In this document: positions 8,292 through 17,420 of the stretch, in pieces | How positions within the stretch are numbered: the stretch's first letter is position 1 | Layout: the number at the start of each line of letters is the position of its first letter | NCBI RefSeq assembly: GCF_014650995.1 | Contig: NZ_BMWA01000006.1 | Span: 1-64,000 of the forward strand | DNA from: Streptomyces viridiviolaceus | GTDB taxonomy: Bacteria > Actinomycetota > Actinomycetes > Streptomycetales > Streptomycetaceae | Direction of reading: 5' to 3' | Length of the DNA stretch: 64,000 nucleotides | The notes under the pieces: model-generated | What the model was told of the DNA's origin: nothing | What the model saw: only the letters and a program-made list of their open reading frames with translations | The model's database searches: none | Program-made: the position numbers and the translations under genes

Positions 8292-9429
8292 CGGGGACCT
8301 CCATCTCGATCGTGGTGCCCTTGCCGGGCGCCGATTCCACGGTCAGCCTGCCGCCGACCCCGCTCGCCCGGTCCCGCATCGAGACCAGGCCCAGATGACG
8401 TCCCGCGCGGCGCACCGTCCGCGGATCGAAGCCCGTTCCGTCGTCGGTGACGCGCAGTACGGCTCCGGGACCGCGCCGGCCGAGCGTGACGTCCACGTGT
8501 TGTCCTCCGGAGTGCCGCAGGGCGTTGTGCAGGGCCTCCTGGGCGACACGCAGCACGGCCTCCTCCTGGGCGGCGGGAAGCGCCTTGACGCCGTGGCCGG
8601 CGAAGGTCACGCGCGCGCTGTGGGCGCGGTCCAGGACCTGGATCTGGGTGCGGAGGGTGGCGACCAGGCCGTCCTCGTCGAGGGCCGCGGGGCGCAGTTC
8701 CACCACGGCGGCGCGCAGTTCGTCGGCGGCCTCCGCGGCGAGCCGGGCGACCTGTTGCAGCTCGCCCTTGGCGCGGGCCGGGTCGCGGTCCACCAGGGCG
8801 GCGGCGGCCTGGGCGGTCAGGCGCAGGGAGAAGAGCTTCTGGCTGACGGCGTCGTGCAGTTCGTGGGCGAGGCGGGAGCGCTCCTCCGCGATGGTCAGTT
8901 CGCGACTGCGCTCGTACAGCCGCGCGTTGGTGAGCGCTATCGCGGCGTGCTGGGCGAGGATGCCGAGCAGTTCCTCGTCCTCCTCGGTGAAGCCGCAGCC
9001 GCCCTCGGGCTTCGGACAGTTCTTGTTCGCCAGGAACAGGGCGCCGATGACCTCGTCGCCGTCCCGGATCGGCAGGCCGAGGAAGTCGGCCAGGTCGGGG
9101 TGGGCGGACGGCCAGCCCTCGAAGCGGGGGTCCTTGCGGACGTCGGCGAGGCGCTCGGGCCGGGCGTCGTGCAGCATCGCGGCGAGGATGCCGTGCTGGC
9201 GGGGCAGGGGGCCGATGGCCTTCCACTGCTCGTCGCTGACGCCGTCGACCACGAACTGGGCGAAGCCGCCGTGATCGTCGGGTACGCCGAGCGCGGCGTA
9301 CTGCGCGTCGAGCAGTTCGCGGGCGGAGGCGACGATCGTCTTGAGGACGTCGCGCACCTCCAGGTGCCTGCTCATGGCCAGCAGCGCGGAGCTCACCGCG
9401 GCGAGGCCGGACCGGGGGCCGTGACTCAT
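8284..9429 (-). CDS. GAF-domain sensor histidine kinase
   Basis: A 381-residue cytosolic kinase. Residues 20-175 form a GAF domain (LLDAQYAALGV, FLGLPIRDGDEVIGALFLANK), followed by a HisKA_3 dimerisation domain with the phospho-acceptor in ERSRLAHELHDAVSQKLFS and a HATPase domain (EALHNALRHSG, DDGTGFDP, GLVSMRDRA). There are no membrane segments, so the signal is intracellular, perhaps a redox or gas ligand as in DevS-like kinases. I place the start at the ATG 9429 rather than upstream, because a TACCGT box lies six bases before it and the region further upstream is non-coding in character. Confidence 0.92.
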   Translation of the reverse strand: MSHGPRSGLAAVSSALLAMSRHLEVRDVLKTIVASARELLDAQYAALGVPDDHGGFAQFVVDGVSDEQWKAIGPLPRQHGILAAMLHDARPERLADVRKDPRFEGWPSAHPDLADFLGLPIRDGDEVIGALFLANKNCPKPEGGCGFTEEDEELLGILAQHAAIALTNARLYERSRELTIAEERSRLAHELHDAVSQKLFSLRLTAQAAAALVDRDPARAKGELQQVARLAAEAADELRAAVVELRPAALDEDGLVATLRTQIQVLDRAHSARVTFAGHGVKALPAAQEEAVLRVAQEALHNALRHSGGQHVDVTLGRRGPGAVLRVTDDGTGFDPRTVRRAGRHLGLVSMRDRASGVGGRLTVESAPGKGTTIEMEVPGG

Positions 9430-9484
9430 GTCCTCACGGTACCGGCGGGGTGCGACAGGCGGATCGGACCTGTGGCGGCCGCCG

Positions 9485-9531
9485 CCTAGGGCGGTGGGCC
9501 TAGGCCCCTGGTCCCGCCCGAAGGGCCTAGG
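9485..9531. promoter_or_regulatory. Cluster of three CCTAGG palindromes
   Basis: CCTAGG occurs at 9485, 9499 and 9526, the middle copy inside a 12-bp perfect palindrome GGGCCTAGGCCC (9496-9507). CTAG is a rare tetranucleotide in Streptomyces DNA. The cluster lies in the 212-base gap between the divergently read kinase and SDR genes and is a candidate operator. Confidence 0.4.
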
Positions 9532-9641
9532 GCGAAGGCCCCGCCGGTTTGCTGCCCCTGCCCGAGGCGCCCCCTGGGTCCCGGTTCCTACGTTGAGGCA
9601 CACGCCGATCAGGAGGCGCGGACGACGAGGGGACGTGTGTC

Positions 9642-10340
9642 ATGCCGGTAGCGATCATCACGGGGGCGTCGAGGGGACTGGGCCGGGCGCTGGCCGAGGC
9701 CCTGGCCGCCCGGGGCTGGGACCTGGTGCTCGACGCCAGGACGCCTCAGGTACTGCAGGAGACGGCGCTGGCGCTGAAGCCGTACGGCACGCGCGTGGCG
9801 GCGCTGCCCGGGGACGTCACGGACGCCGCGCACCGGGCCGAGCTGGTGGCTGCGGCGTGGCGGTTCGGGGGCGTCGACCTGCTGGTGAGCAATGCGAGCG
9901 CGCTGGGCGCGGAGCCCCTGGTGCGGCTGGAGGAGCTGCCTCTGGACGGGCTGCGGCGGGCCCTGGAGGTGAACGCGGTGGCGGCGCTGGGCCTGGTGCA
10001 GGAGGCGTTGCCGCTGCTGCGGGCGGCCGGGGCGGGCGCGGTGATCGCGGTCAGCTCGGACGCCGCCGCCGAGGCGTACGAGTCATGGGGCGGTTACGGG
10101 GCGTCGAAGGCGGCCCTTGACCACCTGGCAGCGGTGCTGGCGGTGGAGGAGCCACGGCTGCGGGTCTGGGCGGTCGATCCCGGTGACATGGCCACGGACC
10201 TCTACGTGGCCGCCGTACCGGACGACGACGATCCGCGGCCCGCTCCGGGCAGTGTCGTCCCGGCCTTCCTGCGTCTGCTGGACGAGCGGCCGGCGAGCGG
10301 GCGCTACGGGGCGCCGGCGCTGCTCCAGGAGCGGCGATGA
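9642..10340 (+). CDS. Short-chain dehydrogenase/reductase
   Basis: A 232-residue classical SDR. The cofactor motif TGASRGLG is at residues 8-15, a degenerate NAG-type motif (SNASALG) at about 84, the catalytic serine in VIAVSSDAA at about 135 and the catalytic YGASK at about 150. The substrate is not predictable. The ATG at 9642 follows a GAGGGGACGTGTGTC stretch. Its 3' end overlaps the queA-like gene by four bases (ATGA), so the two are translated together. Confidence 0.88.
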   Translation: MPVAIITGASRGLGRALAEALAARGWDLVLDARTPQVLQETALALKPYGTRVAALPGDVTDAAHRAELVAAAWRFGGVDLLVSNASALGAEPLVRLEELPLDGLRRALEVNAVAALGLVQEALPLLRAAGAGAVIAVSSDAAAEAYESWGGYGASKAALDHLAAVLAVEEPRLRVWAVDPGDMATDLYVAAVPDDDDPRPAPGSVVPAFLRLLDERPASGRYGAPALLQERR

Positions 10341-11416
10341 CCTCGCTGACGGGGTTCTCACCGCGGGGGCCGGTCCGGGCGTGGGGGAAGCTGCCGGAGG
10401 AGCTGTCGGCGCGGGTGCCGGTCGAGCAGCGGGGTCCCGGGCTTGACCGGGACGCCGTACGGCTGCTGGTGTCGCGCGGTACGGAGGTGTCGCACCACAC
10501 GTTCCCGGAGCTGCCGCGGCTGCTGCGGGCCGGGGATGTCCTGGTGGTCAACACCTCGGTCACGCTCGCCGCGGCCGTCGACGGGCGGATCGGGCACGCG
10601 CGCGTGGTGGTGCACTTCTCCACGCGGGGGGACGACGGCCGGTGGGCGGTGGAGCTGCGGGATCCCGACGGGCGGGGCACCACGCGCGCGCGTGCGGGTG
10701 CGCCCGCGGGAACAGAGGTGAGGCTGCCCGGAGGCGTGCGGCTGGTGCTGGAGGAGCCGCTGAGCGCGCGTGGCGACCGGTTGTGGTGGGCGCGGTTGCG
10801 GGGTGGGGACGTGCCCGCGTTGCTGCGGGAGCACGGGCGGCCCATTCGTTACTCCTATACGGAGCGGGACCAGCCGTTGTCCGCGTACCAGACCGTGTTC
10901 GCGCTGCCGTCCGCCGACGGGGCGGGCAGCGCGGAGATGCCGAGTGCGGCCCGGCCCTTCACCGCGCGGCTGGTGGCGGAGCTGGTGAGCCGGGGGGTGC
11001 AGTTCGCACCGGTGTCGCTGCACACCGGCGTCGCCTCGGCGGAGTCGCACGAGCCGCCGTATCCGGAGCGCTTCTCGGTGCCGGAGGCGTCGGCGCGACT
11101 GATCGAGGCGGCGCGGGCGGGGCAGGGCCGGGTCCTGGCGGTGGGGACGACCGCCGTGCGGGCCGTTGAGTCGGCGGCCGGTGCCGACGGGAGCGTACGG
11201 GCGCGGGAGGGATGGACCGATCTGGTCGTCACCCCGGAGCGCGGGGTGCGGGTGGTGGACGGGCTGCTGACGGGGTTCCACGAGCCGGAGGCCTCGCATC
11301 TGCTGATGCTGGAGGCGGTGGCGGGGCGGGCGGCGGTCGACCGCGGTTACGAGGAGGCGGTGCGCCGGCGGTACCTGTGGCACGAGTTCGGGGACGTGCA
11401 TCTCCTCCTGCCGTAG
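10337..11416 (+). CDS. Divergent QueA-like S-adenosylmethionine:tRNA ribosyltransferase-isomerase
   Basis: The 359-residue protein matches the QueA fold along its length: KLPEEL near the start, RLLRAGDVLVVN at about residue 65, the segment FAPVSLHTGVAS with SHEPPYPERF in the middle, GRVLAVGTTAVRAVES at about 265 and a C-terminal FHEPEASHLLMLEAVAG. QueA transfers the ribosyl unit of S-adenosylmethionine in queuosine synthesis. However, the usual NDTxVxxARL motif reads NTSVTLAAAVDG, and no other queuosine gene is nearby. The true substrate may therefore differ. It is coupled to the SDR gene upstream. Confidence 0.8.
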   Translation: MTSLTGFSPRGPVRAWGKLPEELSARVPVEQRGPGLDRDAVRLLVSRGTEVSHHTFPELPRLLRAGDVLVVNTSVTLAAAVDGRIGHARVVVHFSTRGDDGRWAVELRDPDGRGTTRARAGAPAGTEVRLPGGVRLVLEEPLSARGDRLWWARLRGGDVPALLREHGRPIRYSYTERDQPLSAYQTVFALPSADGAGSAEMPSAARPFTARLVAELVSRGVQFAPVSLHTGVASAESHEPPYPERFSVPEASARLIEAARAGQGRVLAVGTTAVRAVESAAGADGSVRAREGWTDLVVTPERGVRVVDGLLTGFHEPEASHLLMLEAVAGRAAVDRGYEEAVRRRYLWHEFGDVHLLLP

Positions 11417-11553
11417 GAACAGCCCGGAAGACCCTCACCCACTGCATTGCTCTCGCAACCGCCAGTGAGATCGGCGAGGGGTTCGTGTGAGCCCGCACAT
11501 AGGGCCCAGATCACGTACGAAGGGGGGTAGGAGAGCACCTCGTCCGTTTTGAG

Positions 11554-11583
11554 CGGGGCAGATGGTCCAATCTGCCCCGTTTT
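11554..11583 (+). terminator. Rho-independent terminator
   Basis: A perfect 10-bp stem, CGGGGCAGAT and ATCTGCCCCG, with a GGTCCA loop is followed by TTTT. It lies about 140 bases after the queA-like gene and upstream of the transglycosylase gene. Confidence 0.85.
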
Positions 11584-11766
11584 GCCCTTCCCTGATCCAC
11601 TACCCGGGATCGTAGGTCACATCTTTGCCTGTGGATTTTGCGGCCGCTAAGAATTGCTCTCGTCGCTCAGCGCCGTGGGTTCCAGCCCGCGGCGTTTGTG
11701 CAGGAAGCACCCCTGTCCCCACCGGACGCGAGCGACCTCCGCGCTATTCGAAGAGGTCTGTCCCGC
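11584..11766 (+). promoter_or_regulatory. 5' region of the transglycosylase gene
   Basis: This long untranslated region between the terminator and the ATG at 11767 probably holds the promoter. It contains the imperfect hairpin CGCCGTGGGTTCCAGCCCGCGGCG. I compared it with the ydaO c-di-AMP riboswitch that controls related cell-wall hydrolase genes in Streptomyces and did not find the conserved CAGCTAACC-type elements. Confidence 0.3.
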
Positions 11767-12516
11767 ATGCTCAAGAACATCCTCACCCGTGCTCATAGTC
11801 GTCCCCTGACCCGCACCCACAAGATCGCGGCCGCCGGTGTCGGTACGCTCGGCGCCGCCGCCGTCGCCTTCAGCGCGGTGCCGGCCAGCGGGCAGACGGC
11901 CACGAGCGAGGTCGCCGCTCCCACGGCCAAGGTCGCTTACAGCACCGAGCAGATCAAGGACGTCCACGCCGGCGTCACCGACCAGCTCGCCGCCGCGAGC
12001 CAGAAGGTCGCCGCCATCGAGGCGAAGAAGCAGGCCGCCGCCGAGGCCGCCGCGAAGAAGCAGGCCGCCGCCGCCGCGAGGAAGGCGGCCGCCCGGGCCG
12101 CCGCCGAGAAGGCCGCACAGCAGCGGGAGGCGAAGCAGGCCGCGAGCCGGGCCGCCCAGCGCGCCGAGGTGAAGCAGGTCTCGACGAAGAGCTACGCCAA
12201 CAACCTCGACGGCTGGATCCGCGAGTCCCTCGCCATCCTGAAGAAGCACGGCATCCCGGGCTCCTACGACGGCATCCACCGCAACATCATGCGTGAGTCC
12301 TCGGGCAACCCGAACGCCATCAACAACTGGGACATCAACGCGCAGAACGGCATCCCGTCCAAGGGCCTGCTGCAGGTGATCCCGCCGACCTTCGAGGCGT
12401 ACCACGTCCCGGGCACCCCGAAGAACATCTGGGACCCGGTCGCCAACATCACCGCGGCCTGCAACTACGCGGCCGACCGCTACGGCTCGATGGACAACGT
12501 CAACAGCGCGTACTGA
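11767..12516 (+). CDS. Secreted transglycosylase SLT-domain protein
   Basis: A 249-residue exported protein. Residues 1-50 form a long signal region (RTHKIAAAGVGTLGAAAVAFSAVPASG). Residues 85-140 are an Ala/Lys/Arg-rich helical tract, probably a coiled coil that contacts the wall. The C-terminal domain is a lytic-transglycosylase fold: IHRNIMRESSGNPNAINNWD carries the catalytic glutamate, and GIPSKGLLQVIPPTFEAYH and AACNYAADRYGS follow. It likely cleaves peptidoglycan during growth or spore germination. The frame is open 43 codons further upstream, but the ATG at 11767 starts the signal peptide and follows GAAGAGG. Confidence 0.88.
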   Translation: MLKNILTRAHSRPLTRTHKIAAAGVGTLGAAAVAFSAVPASGQTATSEVAAPTAKVAYSTEQIKDVHAGVTDQLAAASQKVAAIEAKKQAAAEAAAKKQAAAAARKAAARAAAEKAAQQREAKQAASRAAQRAEVKQVSTKSYANNLDGWIRESLAILKKHGIPGSYDGIHRNIMRESSGNPNAINNWDINAQNGIPSKGLLQVIPPTFEAYHVPGTPKNIWDPVANITAACNYAADRYGSMDNVNSAY

Positions 12517-12560
12517 GGTCGGCGCGGGCCTCTTCTCGCGGGCGTACCGGACGTACGCCG

Positions 12561-12608
12561 AACGCCGAAGGGCGGCACCCTCCTGACGGGGTGCCGCCCT
12601 TCGGCGTT
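12561..12608. terminator. Bidirectional terminator, 20-bp perfect stem
   Basis: AACGCCGAAGGGCGGCACCC (12561-12580) pairs perfectly with 12589-12608 around an 8-base loop. It separates the convergent transglycosylase and FHA-ABC transporter genes. Confidence 0.9.
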
Positions 12609-12619
12609 CTACGGCAGCG

Positions 12620-15217
12620 TCACTTGCGCATGACCTCGGGCTCGTGACGGCGCAGGAAGCGGGCCACGAAGAAGCCGCAGATCACGCCGAGGGCGATCAG
12701 CGCGGCCATGTCCAGGCCCCAGGCGCCGACGGAGTGCTCCCACAGCGGGTCCGTCTCGCCGCCCTGCTGGGGCGGGCTGATCTTGTTGAAGTCCAGCGTG
12801 GCGCCCGCGGCGGCGACCGCCCACCGCGACGGCATCAGGTACGAGAACTCGTTGACGCCGACCGCGCCGTGCAGCGTGAACAGGCAGCCCGTGAACACCA
12901 CCTGGATGATCGCGAACATGACCAGCAGCGGCATGGTCTTCTCGGCGGTCTTCACCAGCGACGAGATGATCAGGCCGAACATCATCGAGGTGAAGCCCAG
13001 CGCCATGATCGGCAGCGACATCTCGACCATCACGGCCCCGCCGAGGATCAGGCCCTCCTCCGGGATCTCCCGGCCGGCGAAGCCGATCACGCCGACCATC
13101 AGGCCCTGCAGCACGGTGATCAGGCCGAGCACGAACACCTTGGACATCAGGTACGCGGAGCGCGACAGGCCGGTCGCGCGCTCCCGCTCGTAGATGACCC
13201 GTTCCTTGATCAGCTCGCGGACTGAGTTCGCGGCGCCGGCGAAGCAGGCGCCGACCGCGAGGATCAGCAGGACCGTGGTGGCGGTGCCGTTCGGGATGAT
13301 CCGGCCGGTCTGGGGGTTGGCCGGGTTGGGCAGCAGGCCCTTGTCCGCGTCGATCAGCAGGCTCACCGCGCCGAGCACGGCCGGGAGGATCACCATCAGG
13401 GCGAGGAAGCCCTTGTCGGAGGCGATCACCGAGACGTAGCGGCGCACCAGCGTGCCGAACTGCGACATCCAGCCCTGCGGCTTGGGCGGCTTCATGGCCT
13501 GCATCGGCGGCATCTGTACGGACTGCGGGGCGACGGCGTCGATGTCCGCGGCGTACATCTGGTAGTGCTGCGAGCCCTTCCAGCGGCCCGCCCAGTCGTA
13601 GTCGCGGTAGTTCTCGAAGGCGGAGAAGACGTCGGCCCAGGTGTCGTAGCCGAAGAAGTTCAGGGCCTCCTCGGGTGGGCCGAAGTAGGCGACCGAACCG
13701 CCCGGAGCCATCACCAGCAGCTTGTCGCACAGCGCCAGCTCGGCCACCGAGTGGGTGACGACGAGGACCGTGCGGCCGTCGTCGGCGAGGCCCCGCAGCA
13801 GCTGCATGACGTCGCGGTCCATGCCCGGGTCCAGGCCACTGGTCGGCTCGTCCAGGAAGATCAGCGACGGCTTGGTCAGCAGCTCCAGGGCGACGGACAC
13901 GCGCTTGCGCTGGCCGCCGGAGAGCGAGGTGACCTTCTTGTCCTTGTGGATGTCGAGCTTCAGCTCGCGCAGCACCTCGTCTATGCGGGCGTCACGCTCG
14001 GCGGCCGTGGTGTCGGCCGGGAAGCGCAGCTTGGCCGCGTATTTCAGGGCCTTTTTGACGGTCAGTTCCTTGTGCAGGATGTCGTCCTGCGGGACCAGAC
14101 CGATGCGCTGGCGCAGCTCGGCGAACTGCTTGTAGAGGTTCCGGTTGTCGTAGAGGACCTCGCCCTGGTCGGCGGGCCGGTAGCCGGTGAGCGCCTTGAG
14201 CAGGGTCGACTTGCCGGAGCCGGACGGGCCGATGACCGCGATCAGCGACTTCTCGGGGACGCCGAAGGAGACGTCCTTGAGGATCTGCTTGCCGCCGTCG
14301 ACCGTGACGGTCAGGTGGCGGGCGGAGAAGGAAACCTCACCGGTGTCGACGAACTCCTCCAGCCGGTCGCCGACGATCCGGAACGTCGAGTGGCCGACGC
14401 CCACGATGTCGGTCGGGCCGAGCAGTTGCGAGCCGCCCTTGGCGATCGGCTGGCCGTTGACGTACGTGCCGTTGTGCGAGCCCAGGTCGCGGATCTCCAT
14501 GCGACCGTCGGGCGTCGAGTGGAACTCGGCGTGGTTGCGGGAGACCTGGAGGTCGGAGACGACCAGGTCGTTCTCCAGCGCACGGCCGATGCGCATCACG
14601 CGGCCCAGCGAGAACTGGTGGAACGTGGTCGGGCTGCGGTCGCCGTAGACCGGCGGCGCCCCCGCCGCGCCACCGGGTCCCTGCTGCTGGGGGAAGTGCG
14701 GAGCGGCCTGCTGCGGCTGCGGCGCGCTCTGCTGGGGGTTCTGCCAGTCGGCATGCGGAGCCTGCTGCGGAACCTGATGCTGCGGAACCTGCTGCGGTTC
14801 CTGCTGCTGCGGCGGCTGTTGGGCGGGTGCCTGCTGGGCCCAGCCGGGGTTCGCGCTCTGCGCGGCGTACGGCTGCTGCTGGGGCTGCCCCTGCTGCGTG
14901 CCGACGGCGGCCGCGCTGCCGGTCAGGTTCAGGCGCGGCCCGTCGGTCGCGTTGCCCAGGTGCACCGACATGCCGGGGCCGAGCTCCACCTGGTGGATCC
15001 GCTGGCCCTGCACGAACGTGCCGTTGGTACTGCCGTGGTCCTCGAGGACCCAACTGCGGCCGTTGAAGCTGACCGTGGCGTGCCGCCAGGAGACCCTGGC
15101 GTCGTCGAACACGACCTCCCCCTGCGGATCGCGTCCGAGCACGTAAGACCTGGACGGATCGAGCGTCCAGGTCCGTCCATTAGATTCCAGTACGAGTTCC
15201 GGCACTCCATGCCCCAC
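12620..15217 (-). CDS. FHA-FHA-ABC transporter (Rv1747-like), ATPase and permease in one chain
   Basis: The 865-residue protein has two forkhead-associated domains, at about residues 5-98 (VLGRDPQGEVV, WRHATVSF, STNGTFVQG) and 200-285 (MRIGRALENDLVV, SRNHAEF, SHNGTYVNG), separated by a Gln/Pro-rich linker (about 105-185). An ABC ATPase follows (GPSGSGKST, LSGGQRKR, LIFLDEPTSGLD), then an ABC-2 permease with about six membrane segments in residues 600-855. FHA domains bind phosphothreonine, so control by Ser/Thr kinases is likely, as for mycobacterial Rv1747, which has the same length as I recall it. The exported substrate is unknown. Confidence 0.93.
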   Translation of the reverse strand: MGHGVPELVLESNGRTWTLDPSRSYVLGRDPQGEVVFDDARVSWRHATVSFNGRSWVLEDHGSTNGTFVQGQRIHQVELGPGMSVHLGNATDGPRLNLTGSAAAVGTQQGQPQQQPYAAQSANPGWAQQAPAQQPPQQQEPQQVPQHQVPQQAPHADWQNPQQSAPQPQQAAPHFPQQQGPGGAAGAPPVYGDRSPTTFHQFSLGRVMRIGRALENDLVVSDLQVSRNHAEFHSTPDGRMEIRDLGSHNGTYVNGQPIAKGGSQLLGPTDIVGVGHSTFRIVGDRLEEFVDTGEVSFSARHLTVTVDGGKQILKDVSFGVPEKSLIAVIGPSGSGKSTLLKALTGYRPADQGEVLYDNRNLYKQFAELRQRIGLVPQDDILHKELTVKKALKYAAKLRFPADTTAAERDARIDEVLRELKLDIHKDKKVTSLSGGQRKRVSVALELLTKPSLIFLDEPTSGLDPGMDRDVMQLLRGLADDGRTVLVVTHSVAELALCDKLLVMAPGGSVAYFGPPEEALNFFGYDTWADVFSAFENYRDYDWAGRWKGSQHYQMYAADIDAVAPQSVQMPPMQAMKPPKPQGWMSQFGTLVRRYVSVIASDKGFLALMVILPAVLGAVSLLIDADKGLLPNPANPQTGRIIPNGTATTVLLILAVGACFAGAANSVRELIKERVIYERERATGLSRSAYLMSKVFVLGLITVLQGLMVGVIGFAGREIPEEGLILGGAVMVEMSLPIMALGFTSMMFGLIISSLVKTAEKTMPLLVMFAIIQVVFTGCLFTLHGAVGVNEFSYLMPSRWAVAAAGATLDFNKISPPQQGGETDPLWEHSVGAWGLDMAALIALGVICGFFVARFLRRHEPEVMRK

Positions 15218-15403
15218 TGAGTTGTCCCCCGAGTTACCCCCGTCGCAGGGAGTCTAGGGATGTCGAACATCGGGGGGAACTATTTCAGGCTCGGCCCCCT
15301 GACCGAAAGTCGGGCCTCGTGAAGAGTGCGTACGTGCGCCCCGACCGATTCCGTTGACGGGGTTGAAACCTGCCCGGAGAGTGGTAATCCACGCGAGGGG
15401 GAC

Positions 15404-17290
15404 ATGCGCGGCAACCCGGCCGCGCCGCGGATCGGGGGGTCTGCCATGAAGGCGTCCACGAGCGTCGGGAACGAGGGGTACGGCACGAAGGTGCCGTGGG
15501 CGGACGTCGTGCTGTCCGCGATCGCCTCCGTGAGCTGGGCGTTGATCGGGATGGCAGGGGCGGCGGCGCTCGGTCTCAGGCTGCTGGACGCGGACGCGGC
15601 CGGCTCGCTCGGGCCGATGACCGCCGCGGTGGTGGCGCTCGCGGCGGGGGGTTCGGTCACGCCGTCCGGGGACGTGTCCGCCTTCGGGCTGGAAAGCGCC
15701 GAGGCGCGCACCGCCATCGAGATCACGCCATTGGGAGTGAGCCTGGTCGGTGCGGTGCTGCTGTCGTTCTTCTTCCTGCGGTCGTTGCGGGCGGCGGGAG
15801 TTGTGGTCTCGCGCGCCGAACTCCTCGCGCGCGCGGGCACGGTGGTCGCCCTCTTCGTGGCGATGCTGGGCGGGCTGGCCTGGGCGGGCCACGACGTCGT
15901 CACGATCGACGGCGGCTCCCTCGGACTCGGCGACCTGCCCGGCGACGGCGGGGGCGGGGGTGTCGGGATTCCGGGGCTCGGAGACCTCGGTGACATCGGC
16001 GGCCTGCTGCCGGACCGGATCGGGGACCTCGTCGACGCGAAGGCGGCGGTCGGCTTCACCGTCGACACCGCGCCGACCCTGCTGGGCGGACTGGGCTGGT
16101 CGGCCGGGATCCTGCTGATCGCGCTGCTCGCCTCGCGCCGCACGCCGCTGCCGCGCGGGTGGGAGGCACTGCACCGGGCGGTGCGGCCCGCGGTGTCCGC
16201 CCTGGTCGCGGTGTTCCTCACGGCGGTGGCGGCCGGGTACGCGGCCGCCGCCTACGCGGCGATCGGCGACGACCACCCCCGCCGGATCGCGGGCGCGGCG
16301 CTTCTGGGCGCGCCGAACGGCGTCTGGCTCGGCGTGCCGATCGGTCTGCTCGTGCCGTGGGACGGGCGCGCGAGCGGGGAGCTGGCCGGGCTCCTTCCGG
16401 ATCCGCTGGACGAGCTGCTGCGCGTGAGCGGCGACGAGCCGGTCACGCTGGGGCGGCTGGCGGAGCTGGACGGGCGGGTGTGGCTGCTCGGGGTGGCTGC
16501 GGCGCTGACGATGCTGCTCGCGGGCGTGCTGACGGCGGTACGGACGCCGGTGGGGTCCGACGCGCGTGCCCCGGGCTTCGCGGGGCGGTGCGCCGTGCGG
16601 CTGGGGATCGCGACCGCACTGGCACTGCCCCTGCTGGTGTGGCTGACGGAGGTGTCCGTGGACGCCTCGCTCTCGGTGCTCGGCTTCGACGCGTTCGGCG
16701 CCGGTATCGAGCTGCGCGGGCACCTCGGTACGGCGCTGCTGCTGGGCGCCGTGTGGGGCGCGGGTGCGGGGGCCGCGGGTGCGCTGTCGGCGTGGGCGAG
16801 CGGGGCGGCGGGACGGCGGGCGGCGCCGTTGGCACGGGGTGCCGGGGGGACGGGCGCGCCGGGTGCGGGCGGTGGCGTGGACGAGGCGCCGTTCGCGGCG
16901 TCGCCGTCCGGGCCGTACCGGCCCGGTACGCCGCACCGGCCGCCCGATCCCGGTACCAACCCGTACCTGCGACCGCCGGACGAGGCGCGGCGAGCGCGGG
17001 ACCCACGCCCTGCCGGGCCGGCGGGGCCGGGTGCGGACTCCGGTGCGGGGTACACGCCGGACTCCGGCAGGCCGCCCTCCGCCGGTACCGGGCGGCGTTC
17101 CGACGCCGGCGACGACGTGTACGGCGCTCCCACGGTGGCGGGGCCCCTGGAGCCGCCGCGGGGCCCCCGGCTGCCCCCGGGTTCCGGGGAGCGGTCCGAA
17201 GACCGGCCGCCGTCCCGGTGGGGCGAGCGTCCCCCTCCCCCGCCGCCCCCGCCTCCGGCGCCGCCGCGGCGGCCGCGGGACGGGCAGTGA
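15404..17290 (+). CDS. Streptophobe-family integral membrane protein
   Basis: A 628-residue membrane protein specific to Streptomyces and relatives. About ten hydrophobic segments lie between residues 30 and 460 (for example VLSAIASVSWALIGMAGAAAL, shown here at 21 positions 32-52 in outline only, and TVVALFVAMLGGLAWAG). The C-terminal 160 residues are Pro/Gly/Arg-rich, disordered and presumably cytosolic, ending in a run of about ten prolines. No transport or enzymatic motif is visible. The ATG at 15404 is preferred because GAGGGGGA lies just upstream; the frame is open from 15326. It is divergent from the FHA-ABC gene. Confidence 0.75.
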   Translation: MRGNPAAPRIGGSAMKASTSVGNEGYGTKVPWADVVLSAIASVSWALIGMAGAAALGLRLLDADAAGSLGPMTAAVVALAAGGSVTPSGDVSAFGLESAEARTAIEITPLGVSLVGAVLLSFFFLRSLRAAGVVVSRAELLARAGTVVALFVAMLGGLAWAGHDVVTIDGGSLGLGDLPGDGGGGGVGIPGLGDLGDIGGLLPDRIGDLVDAKAAVGFTVDTAPTLLGGLGWSAGILLIALLASRRTPLPRGWEALHRAVRPAVSALVAVFLTAVAAGYAAAAYAAIGDDHPRRIAGAALLGAPNGVWLGVPIGLLVPWDGRASGELAGLLPDPLDELLRVSGDEPVTLGRLAELDGRVWLLGVAAALTMLLAGVLTAVRTPVGSDARAPGFAGRCAVRLGIATALALPLLVWLTEVSVDASLSVLGFDAFGAGIELRGHLGTALLLGAVWGAGAGAAGALSAWASGAAGRRAAPLARGAGGTGAPGAGGGVDEAPFAASPSGPYRPGTPHRPPDPGTNPYLRPPDEARRARDPRPAGPAGPGADSGAGYTPDSGRPPSAGTGRRSDAGDDVYGAPTVAGPLEPPRGPRLPPGSGERSEDRPPSRWGERPPPPPPPPPAPPRRPRDGQ

Positions 17291-17420
17291 CACGGACGGC
17301 GATCCCGGCTCGTCGGCGAAACGCCATGTCCGCGCCGTCCGGGCGCCATCGAGTGTTCCGTGTCCGGCAGGCGGACCTCGCGCGCGAAAGGCACCGCGTG
17401 CCGGATACGGTGGGAACACC

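Noticed and set aside
11584..11766. ydaO-type c-di-AMP riboswitch before the transglycosylase gene
   Set aside because: The context is right for Streptomyces cell-wall hydrolases, but the conserved riboswitch segments are not present.
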